In this document: positions 1 through 4,398 of the stretch, piece by piece
Numbering within the stretch: the stretch's first letter is position 1
Layout of the letters: every line of letters starts with the position of its first letter
NCBI GenBank assembly: GCA_016282655.1
Contig: JAEELK010000124.1
Location: 1-5,063 of the forward strand
Direction of reading: 5' to 3'
DNA length: 5,063 nucleotides
DNA from: Bacillota bacterium
Lineage (GTDB): Bacteria > Bacillota > Clostridia > Peptostreptococcales > Anaerovoracaceae
Program-made: the position numbers and the translations under genes
Notes under the pieces: model-generated
What the model saw: only the letters and a program-made list of their open reading frames with translations
Told to the model about the DNA's origin: nothing
The model's database searches: none

Positions 1-621
1 GCCATCGCGGACGCGGACCTCAGAGCGCTCTGCCTGCGGATGCTGGAAGAGAAAGAGGAGAAGCTGCTCTACTACCCGGCCGCCTCGCGCTGCCATCACG
101 CGGAGCGCGCGGGGCTGCTCTATCATACCAAACGCATGCTCGAACTGGGGCTCTCCGCCTGCGCGGTCTACGCCGACCTGCGCAAGGACTGGGTCGTTGC
201 GGGCGTCATCCTGCACGACATGGAAAAGACCGAGGAGATCGAGGCGAACGAGCTCGGCATGGCGGATTCCTATTCGCTGGAAGGGCAGATGCTGGGGCAT
301 CTGGTGCAGGGCGTCAAGACCGTGGACCGGCTGGGCCGCGAGCTCGGCGTGCCGGAGGAGAAGCGCGTCCTGCTGGAGCACATGATCCTCTCGCATCACT
401 ACGAGCCGGAGTTCGGCAGCCCCCGGAAGCCGCTCTTCCCGGAGGCGGAGCTGCTGCACTATCTGGACATCCTGGACGCCCGCATGTACGACATGGCGGA
501 CGCCCTCCGCGGCGTCGCCCCCGGAGAGTTCTCGGAGAAGGTATGGGTGCTGGACAACCGCAGGCTCTATCGGCCGACGGAGGCCTGCATGCCGCTGCCG
601 GAAGGAGACGAAGAAGCGTAA
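1..621 (+). CDS. yhaM: YhaM-family HD-domain 3'-5' exonuclease, 3' part (5' end outside window)
   Basis: The reading frame is open from base 1, so this is the C-terminal 206 residues of a longer protein; the ATG at 40 is internal. Family members are about 310 residues, with an N-terminal OB-fold (not visible here) followed by a metal-dependent HD phosphohydrolase domain. The HD domain is seen as PAASRCHHAERAGLLYHT (residues 26-43 of the fragment), the HD pair at 72-73, GH at 99-100, SHH at 131-133, the acidic LDILDA at 155-160, and the family-typical PGEF and LDNRRLYRPT near the end. Known family role: 3'-5' exonuclease on RNA and single-stranded DNA, cytoplasmic; the staphylococcal homologue Cbf1 was first found bound to a plasmid replication enhancer. 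The usual HDxGK motif reads HDMEK here, with Glu in place of Gly. It is followed 84 bases later by recD2 and is probably co-transcribed with it. Family assignment is firm; exact substrate is inferred. Confidence 0.9.
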   Translation, partial: AIADADLRALCLRMLEEKEEKLLYYPAASRCHHAERAGLLYHTKRMLELGLSACAVYADLRKDWVVAGVILHDMEKTEEIEANELGMADSYSLEGQMLGHLVQGVKTVDRLGRELGVPEEKRVLLEHMILSHHYEPEFGSPRKPLFPEAELLHYLDILDARMYDMADALRGVAPGEFSEKVWVLDNRRLYRPTEACMPLPEGDEEA

Positions 622-658
622 GGAGCGCCTGCGATACGGCGGAGCGGCGCGCGGCGCG

Positions 659-680
659 CCCGCGCTGGCGGAAGCGCGGG
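659..680 (+). other. GC-rich hairpin in the yhaM-recD2 spacer
   Basis: The 8-base arms CCCGCGCT (659-666) and AGCGCGGG (673-680) are perfectly complementary around a six-base loop GGCGGA. No T-run follows, so it is not a standard intrinsic terminator. It ends 16 bases before the recD2 ribosome binding site and could affect mRNA stability or partly insulate the two genes. In DNA this GC-rich, such hairpins also arise by chance. Confidence 0.4.
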
Positions 681-696
681 GCGGACGGGCCCGCAC

Positions 697-701
697 GGGA
701 G
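697..701 (+). promoter_or_regulatory. Ribosome binding site of recD2
   Basis: GGGAG lies four bases before the ATG at 706. The spacing is short, but it is the only purine-rich Shine-Dalgarno match near this start. The encoded N-terminus (KRGRVADVIFYNEENGYT) matches where RecD2 proteins usually begin, which supports the start. Confidence 0.55.
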
Positions 702-705
702 CGAA

Positions 706-2931
706 ATGGAAGAAACGAAGCGCGGCCGCGTGGCCGACGTGATCTTTTATAACGAAGAAAACGGCTACACCATCTGCGTGGTGGAGCGCGAGGACCCGCC
801 GGAGCAGTTCACGGCGGTGGGTCATCTCTGCCCTGCCGCCAAGGGGCGCAGCTTCGCTTTCACGGGGAAATGGGTGCAGCATCCCCGCTACGGCGAGCAG
901 TTCTCTTTTTCAAGCTATGAAGAGGAAGCGCCGGGCAGCGAAGAGGCCATCCGCGAGTTTCTGGCCTCCGGGCTGCTGAAGGGCATCGGGCCCAAGACGG
1001 CCGAGGCCATCGTGCGGCAGTTCGGCAAAGAGACCATGGAGATCCTGGAAAAGGCGCCGGAGCGGCTGGCGGAGGTGCCGGGCATCGGCCCGGTGAAGGC
1101 GGCCGCCGCGGCGGAGTCCTACCGCGGCCACCGGGAGCTGGCGGAGATCACGCTCGCGCTGCAGCAGTACGGCCTTCCCGCGTCTACCGCCCTGCGGCTC
1201 TACCGCGTTTACGGCGCGCAGACCCCGCAGATCCTGCAGGAGGATCCCTACCGGCTCATCGACGACGTCTTCGGCATCGGCTTCCGCAAGGCGGACGAGA
1301 TCGCGGCGAAGCTCGGCATGGCGCAGGAGCATCCCCGGCGTCTGGAGAGCGGCCTGCTCTTCACGCTGCGCTATTACGCGGGGGAGGGCAGCACTTACGT
1401 GCCGCGCGGGGAACTGATCGAAAAGACCGCGCAGCTGCTGGAGGTCGGCAGAGAGCTGCTGGAGGACGCCCTGCCCATGCTCGCCTTTCAGGGCAGCGTC
1501 AGTCTGGAAGAGCTCGAAGGGCGTTCCGTGGTCTATCTGACGCCGCTCTACGAGGCGGAGCGCGGCGTGGCGGCCCGGCTGCTGCGTCTGGACCGGGCCG
1601 CTCTGGCGCCGGTCTGCGCGGACCCGGAGGCGCAGATCCGGCAGGCGGAGCGCGATATGGGCGCCGCCCTCTCAGCGCAGCAGCGCAAAGCGGTGCGGGC
1701 CGCCGCGGCGAACGGCGTCACGGTCATCACCGGCGGTCCGGGCACGGGCAAGACCACCATCATCACGGCGATCCTTTCGCTGCTCGAAGCAGGAGGGCTG
1801 AAGGTCGCGCTGGCGGCGCCCACGGGGCGCGCGGCGAAGCGCATCACGCAGACGACGGGCCACGAGGCCTCCACCCTGCACCGCCTGCTCGAATACAGCA
1901 ACGAGGACGGCGCGGGATTCCGCTTCAAACGCAACGAGGAAGAGCCGTTGGACTGCGGCGCCGTCATCGTGGACGAGGTCTCCATGGTGGACGTCTTCCT
2001 CATGGCGGCGCTTCTGGAAGCGCTGCCGGCCGGCTGCCGCCTGATCCTGGTGGGAGACGCGGACCAGCTCCCCTCCGTGGGACCGGGCAACGTGCTGCGC
2101 GACATCCTGCAGAGCGACGCCGTGGGAAGCATCCGCCTCACGGAGATCTTCCGCCAGGCGAGCGAGAGCCTGATCGTGGTCAACGCGCACCGGATCAACC
2201 GCGGCGAATACCCGGATCTCAATCAGCGGGACAAGGATTTCTTCTTTCTCACGAGGCACAGCGAGGCGGAGATGCTGGAGACCATCAAGGATCTCTGCGT
2301 GCACCGCCTGCCGGAGCGCTATCCCGAGCGGGAGCCCGTGCGGGACCTCCAGATCCTGACGCCCGTGCGCAAAGGCACCCTGGGCAGCCTCAACCTGAAC
2401 CGGGAGCTGCAGCAGGTGCTGAACCCGCCCGCGCCGGAAAAGCCGGAAAAGACCTACGGCCGCAGGCTCTTCCGCCTGGGCGACAAGGTGATGCAGATCC
2501 GGAACAACTACGACCTGGAATGGCGCCGCTTCTCGGATTTCGAGTCCGGCCGGGGCGTCTTCAACGGGGACATGGGGCTGGTTGCACAGATCGACCCGGA
2601 CTACAACGAACTGACGGTGCTCTACGACGACGGCAAGTACGTGAAATACGAGGCGGATCAGCTGGAAGAGCTGGAGCTGGCCTATGCCGTGACGGTGCAC
2701 AAGAGCCAGGGCTGTGAATTCCCCGTGGTCATCATGCCGGTCAGCTGGTTCCCGCCGATGCTCGCCACGCGCAATCTCTTCTACACGGCGGTCACCCGCG
2801 CGCGGGAGCTGGTGGTGCTGGTGGGCTCTCCGGGCAAGATGGAAGCCATGGTGGACAACAACAGCAGCGCGGAGCGCTACAGCGGGCTGGCGCCGCGGCT
2901 GGCGGCCCTGCTGGGCAGCCCGCTGATCTGA
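706..2931 (+). CDS. recD2: RecD2-type (YrrC) superfamily 1B 5'-3' DNA helicase
   Basis: Complete 741-residue ATP-dependent DNA helicase, the usual length for RecD2. In order: an N-terminal OB-like domain (about 1-75, with the typical NEENGYT); helix-hairpin-helix segments (GIGPKTAEAI near 93-102, PGIGPVKAA near 125-133, FGIGFRKADEIA near 189-200); then the helicase core. Visible motifs: Q-type LSAQQRKAV (322-330), Walker A GGPGTGKTT (343-351), motif Ia APTGRAAKR (371-379), Walker B VIVDEVSMVD (420-429), motif III LVGDADQLPSVGPG (448-461), motif IV LTEIFRQ (478-484), FNGDMG (619-624), motif VI VTVHKSQG (662-669) and LFYTAVTRAR (691-700). All catalytic motifs are intact. RecD2 occurs in bacteria with or without RecBC and acts in DNA damage tolerance, mismatch repair and replication-fork maintenance (family knowledge). 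The long N-terminal region separates it from RecBCD-type RecD. The stop codon sits two bases before the comF GTG, so the two are likely coupled. Confidence 0.97.
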   Translation: MEETKRGRVADVIFYNEENGYTICVVEREDPPEQFTAVGHLCPAAKGRSFAFTGKWVQHPRYGEQFSFSSYEEEAPGSEEAIREFLASGLLKGIGPKTAEAIVRQFGKETMEILEKAPERLAEVPGIGPVKAAAAAESYRGHRELAEITLALQQYGLPASTALRLYRVYGAQTPQILQEDPYRLIDDVFGIGFRKADEIAAKLGMAQEHPRRLESGLLFTLRYYAGEGSTYVPRGELIEKTAQLLEVGRELLEDALPMLAFQGSVSLEELEGRSVVYLTPLYEAERGVAARLLRLDRAALAPVCADPEAQIRQAERDMGAALSAQQRKAVRAAAANGVTVITGGPGTGKTTIITAILSLLEAGGLKVALAAPTGRAAKRITQTTGHEASTLHRLLEYSNEDGAGFRFKRNEEEPLDCGAVIVDEVSMVDVFLMAALLEALPAGCRLILVGDADQLPSVGPGNVLRDILQSDAVGSIRLTEIFRQASESLIVVNAHRINRGEYPDLNQRDKDFFFLTRHSEAEMLETIKDLCVHRLPERYPEREPVRDLQILTPVRKGTLGSLNLNRELQQVLNPPAPEKPEKTYGRRLFRLGDKVMQIRNNYDLEWRRFSDFESGRGVFNGDMGLVAQIDPDYNELTVLYDDGKYVKYEADQLEELELAYAVTVHKSQGCEFPVVIMPVSWFPPMLATRNLFYTAVTRARELVVLVGSPGKMEAMVDNNSSAERYSGLAPRLAALLGSPLI

Positions 2932-2933
2932 TC

Positions 2934-3707
2934 GTGCGGGCGCTGCTCCGGACGCTGGGGAGCAGGCTGGAAGGGCTGCTCTTCCCGGCGGATCTCTACT
3001 GCATCTGCTGCGGCATGCCGCTGGCGCCGGGCACGGACTACGCGCTCTGCCCGGACTGCCTGGCAGCCCTGCACTGGGCGGGCGAACGCAGCTGCGCTTG
3101 CTGCGGCCGGGCCCTTTCGCCGACCAGGCCCGGCCGGCTCTGCGGCGACTGCAGAGAGCGGCCGCACCGTTTCGAACGGGGCTTTTCCTGCGTGCAGTAC
3201 GGTCTCCTGGAAAAAGAGATGCTGCACCGTTTCAAGTACGCGGACAAGCCGTACTACGCGCCCATGCTCGGCCGCCTCATGGCGGAGCGCATGGAAGCGG
3301 AAGACGGCGGCCCCTTCCTGCTTCTGCCGGTGCCGCTGCATCCGGCGCGGGAACGCAGGCGCGGCTACAATCAGGCGGCGCTGCTCGCGCGGGAGACGGC
3401 CCGCTGCCTGGGGCAGCCCTGGCGGGGCGATCTGCTCCTGCGCAGCAGAGCCACGGCGCCCATGAGCCGCCTCGGCAGGGGCGAGCGGGCGGAGAACATC
3501 CAAAACGCTTTTTCCCTCCGCGCGGGCGCGGAAGACGTCCTGCGGGGGCAGCACATCCTACTGATCGACGATATCCTGACCACGGGCAGCACGGCGGACG
3601 CCGCGAGCGAGCTGCTGCTGTCCGCAGGCGCGGCGCGCGTATGGCTCCTCTGCTTTGCCGCGGTGCCGGACTGGTCGGATGCGGGGATCGCTCAGGCCTG
3701 TGGTTGA
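2934..3707 (+). CDS. comF: ComF-family phosphoribosyltransferase-like protein with zinc-ribbon N-terminus
   Basis: 257 residues, GTG start two bases after the recD2 stop. No clear Shine-Dalgarno is seen, so translation probably depends on ribosomes finishing recD2. The N-terminus has the family pattern LLFPADLYCICCGMPL and four Cys pairs (23/26, 39/42, 54/57, 70/73) expected to bind zinc. The C-terminal phosphoribosyltransferase fold shows VPLHPARERRRGYNQ (133-147), RLGRGERAENIQNAF (179-193) and the PRPP-binding loop LLIDDILTTGST (209-220). Homologues (ComFC of Bacillus, GntX/ComF of Gram-negatives) are needed for uptake of transforming DNA and work with the helicase ComFA. No comFA is seen here; recD2 takes the neighbouring place. 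Whether the host is competent cannot be told. The last ~15 residues extend past the usual end, and the stop codon lies in the loop of the first hairpin of the RNA downstream. Length and motifs are complete. Confidence 0.93.
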   Translation: MRALLRTLGSRLEGLLFPADLYCICCGMPLAPGTDYALCPDCLAALHWAGERSCACCGRALSPTRPGRLCGDCRERPHRFERGFSCVQYGLLEKEMLHRFKYADKPYYAPMLGRLMAERMEAEDGGPFLLLPVPLHPARERRRGYNQAALLARETARCLGQPWRGDLLLRSRATAPMSRLGRGERAENIQNAFSLRAGAEDVLRGQHILLIDDILTTGSTADAASELLLSAGAARVWLLCFAAVPDWSDAGIAQACG

Positions 3708-3910
3708 AAGTCCAGGCCAGATGCGGGCAAAAGGACCCACGTAAACCGGACCGCAAGGCGGCGGCGAGCATGGCGCATTTTAGACGTAAGTCCCGGGGCA
3801 AAGCCCCAAGGGCAGGTGTGGGGGCAAAGACCAGGTCAGCTGAGCGATCTCCGGATCCGACCGGAAGCGCGGAGACCCGCGGTCCCGCGGCGCGTTTTCC
3901 GCGCGGCATT
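3695..3910 (+). ncRNA. Structured noncoding RNA downstream of comF, candidate raiA-motif RNA
   Basis: About 210 bases with many mutually compatible helices and short A-rich loops; boundaries are approximate. Helices seen: GGCCTG 3695-3700 with CAGGCC 3713-3718; 3719-3725 with 3774-3780 (seven pairs, one G-U) closing a branch that contains CCGC-AAG-GCGG (3751-3761); GGGGC-AAA-GCCCC (3795-3807), flanked by CCC/GGG; and 3844-3846 plus 3848-3853 with 3870-3875 plus 3878-3880. Unpaired purine-rich stretches such as ACGTAAGTCCC and GGGGCAAAG (3795-3803, again 3821-3829) look like conserved RNA elements. The raiA motif is a complex RNA of about this size found in Firmicutes and Actinobacteria near raiA and comF genes; its position directly after comF is the main reason for the name. 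I could not align it to the family model. It may be released from the comF transcript, since no convincing own promoter is seen. A dispersed intergenic repeat is the main alternative. Structured RNA: fairly likely; raiA identity: moderate. Confidence 0.5.
3867..3904 (+). other. Long hairpin with tandem CCCGCGG units
   Basis: The arms 3867-3875 and 3896-3904 can form nine pairs (one G-U). The enclosed segment carries CCCGCGG twice (3876-3882 and 3884-3890), which can form an inner CCGC/GCGG helix. No T-run follows directly. It shares bases 3870-3875 with the preceding helix (3848-3853 with 3870-3875), so the two cannot form together. It may be the 3' boundary structure of the RNA above or an alternative fold. 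Confidence 0.4.
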
Positions 3911-3916
3911 CCAGTT

Positions 3917-3925
3917 TTATCCACA
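3917..3925 (+). promoter_or_regulatory. DnaA box 1 (TTATCCACA)
   Basis: Exact match to the high-affinity consensus for the replication initiator DnaA. First of four boxes in the same orientation between comF and cdaA. It lies just after the GC-rich hairpin and about 50 bases before the AT-rich patch. Confidence 0.65.
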
Positions 3926-3949
3926 GCTTGCTTTCGAGCGTGAAAGTTT

Positions 3950-3964
3950 CCTTGCGGCGCAAGG
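3950..3964. repeat. 15-base perfect palindrome, possible operator
   Basis: CCTTGCG (3950-3956) and CGCAAGG (3958-3964) are exact inverted copies around a single central G. The one-base spacing suits a dimeric protein binding DNA better than an RNA hairpin, although CCTTG/CAAGG with a five-base loop is possible. No promoter is seen beside it. Confidence 0.4.
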
Positions 3965-3966
3965 CC

Positions 3967-3998
3967 TCCAGACTGCATGTATATATATGCATCCTGGA
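3967..3998. repeat. 32-base imperfect palindrome with AT-rich core
   Basis: Outer arms TCCAG (3967-3971) and CTGGA (3994-3998) and inner arms TGCATGTAT (3974-3982) and ATATATGCA (3983-3991) share one centre between 3982 and 3983. Thirteen of sixteen positions are complementary. It lies inside the low-GC patch between DnaA box 1 and the terminator. It could be a protein-binding site, an easily melted cruciform-prone sequence or an RNA hairpin. Confidence 0.5.
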
Positions 3999-4036
3999 AA
4001 ACGTTGAAATAGCAATAAATACAGAACGAAAATAGA
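3974..4036. other. AT-rich patch among DnaA boxes
   Basis: By hand count about 19 of 63 bases are G or C (30%), against clearly GC-rich DNA elsewhere in the window. It is flanked by DnaA box 1 on one side and boxes 2-4 on the other, the arrangement expected of a DNA unwinding element. No repeated AT 13-mers and no convincing DnaA-trio series are seen, so the unwinding role is only a possibility. Upstream transcription would cross it before reaching the terminator. Confidence 0.35.
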
Positions 4037-4078
4037 GCGCGCGCGGAATATGAATGCATATTCATGCGCGCGTTTTTT
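4034..4078 (+). terminator. Strong intrinsic terminator ending the comF-side transcript
   Basis: A lower stem of seven G-C pairs (4038-4044 with 4066-4072) is followed, across a small internal loop, by a second seven-pair stem GAATATG (4046-4052) with CATATTC (4057-4063) and a four-base loop AATG. Six T residues follow (4073-4078). This is a typical Rho-independent terminator on the + strand. It would end transcripts from recD2-comF and the RNA region. The T-run merges into DnaA box 2. Confidence 0.88.
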
Positions 4079-4085
4079 ATCCACA
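4077..4085 (+). promoter_or_regulatory. DnaA box 2 (TTATCCACA), overlapping the terminator T-run
   Basis: Exact consensus DnaA box whose first two T residues are the last two of the terminator T-run. It begins a group of three boxes within 51 bases, all in the same orientation. Confidence 0.7.
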
Positions 4086-4106
4086 TGAAAGAAGCGCATT
4101 TTTCAA

Positions 4107-4115
4107 TTATGCACA
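4107..4115 (+). promoter_or_regulatory. DnaA box 3 (TTATGCACA)
   Basis: Matches the DnaA consensus TTATNCACA, with G at the variable position. It starts 12 bases before box 4, close to one helical turn, which would place bound DnaA molecules on nearly the same face of the DNA. Confidence 0.65.
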
Positions 4116-4118
4116 GAC

Positions 4119-4127
4119 TTATCCACA
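4119..4127 (+). promoter_or_regulatory. DnaA box 4 (TTATCCACA), with a weaker copy beside it
   Basis: Exact consensus DnaA box. Directly after it, ATACCCACA (4128-4136) matches seven of nine positions and may be a low-affinity fifth site. The group ends about 220 bases upstream of the cdaA promoter. Confidence 0.7.
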
Positions 4128-4136
4128 ATACCCACA

Positions 4137-4320
4137 GCGCCTGCGGGCTCGCTGAAACACCTTGCAATCAGCGGTATCGCCCGCCGGGGAAATATGCGCC
4201 GTGCAAACGCGGCCGCGCGCTTCCTGAATAAAACTGCTGCGATCCGAAAAGGCGCTCCGGACGCCGGAGGGAAGAGCCGGGGCGCGGGATCCCGAAAATG
4301 TCACAGAAAATTAATGTTTC
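4137..4320. other. Gene-free spacer with small hairpins upstream of cdaA
   Basis: No protein with recognisable features was found on either strand. Short inverted repeats are present: CAGCG/CGCTG (4135-4139 with 4150-4154) and CTCCGG-ACG-CCGGAG (4255-4269). No riboswitch, tRNA or known leader element is recognised. The open frame running through here into cdaA is a shadow of the true cdaA frame. Confidence 0.5.
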
Positions 4321-4323
4321 TCC

Positions 4324-4354
4324 GGGGCCGGAAGCACTCACGGCCTCTGTTTTT
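4324..4354 (+). terminator. Possible second terminator abutting the cdaA promoter
   Basis: Bases 4324-4330 can pair with 4341-4347 (seven pairs, one G-U) around a ten-base loop, followed by TG and five T residues (4350-4354). It could stop read-through reaching cdaA or end a short upstream transcript. It covers the place where a -35 element for cdaA would be, so the T-run may simply be part of that promoter. Confidence 0.35.
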
Positions 4355-4355
4355 A

Positions 4356-4364
4356 TGCTATACT
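4356..4364 (+). promoter_or_regulatory. Extended -10 promoter for cdaA
   Basis: TGCTATACT combines the TG extension with TATACT, one base from the TATAAT consensus. Transcription would start near 4371, giving a leader of about 28 bases. No good -35 is present at the expected distance (around 4336-4341), which is usual for extended -10 promoters. The T-rich stretch immediately upstream may help melting. Sigma-A type is inferred. Confidence 0.65.
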
Positions 4365-4384
4365 GAATCAGATCGACTTTTCAG

Positions 4385-4391
4385 AAGGGAG
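4385..4391 (+). promoter_or_regulatory. Ribosome binding site of cdaA
   Basis: AAGGGAG seven bases before the ATG at 4399 is a good Shine-Dalgarno match at good spacing. It fixes the start codon. Confidence 0.8.
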
Positions 4392-4398
4392 ACGCGGC

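Noticed and set aside
1672..2700. 342-residue minus-strand open frame inside recD2
   Set aside because: It is an antisense shadow of the helicase motifs; composition is His/Arg/Val-rich with no domain pattern.
3791..3832. Dispersed GGGGCAAAG repeat or mobile element remnant
   Set aside because: GGGGCAAAG occurs twice (3795-3803 and 3821-3829), but no terminal inverted repeats, target duplication or transposase is seen in this window; the copies fit better as elements of the folded RNA. A genome-wide copy count would settle it.
3701..3840. RNase P RNA or SRP RNA
   Set aside because: GAAAGTCC near 3706 and CAGGTC...CCGGAAG near 3833-3866 recall short pieces of these RNAs, but the other conserved blocks and overall fold are missing.
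3911..4136. Chromosomal replication origin (oriC)
   Set aside because: DnaA boxes and an AT-rich patch are present, but no dnaA, dnaN, rpmH or gid genes are visible, no convincing DnaA-trio series was found, genes on both sides run the same way and local GC skew changes in the opposite sense. Kept only as a less likely option within the DnaA-box finding.
3277..4167. Long minus-strand open frame across comF and the spacer
   Set aside because: It overlaps the well-supported comF gene, has no recognisable domain, is Arg/Pro/Ala-rich as expected for antisense frames of GC-rich genes, and runs through the RNA and terminator structures.
4137..4398. c-di-AMP (ydaO-type) riboswitch upstream of cdaA
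   Set aside because: The promoter near 4356-4364 leaves only about 28 bases of leader, and no ydaO-type core sequence was recognised upstream.
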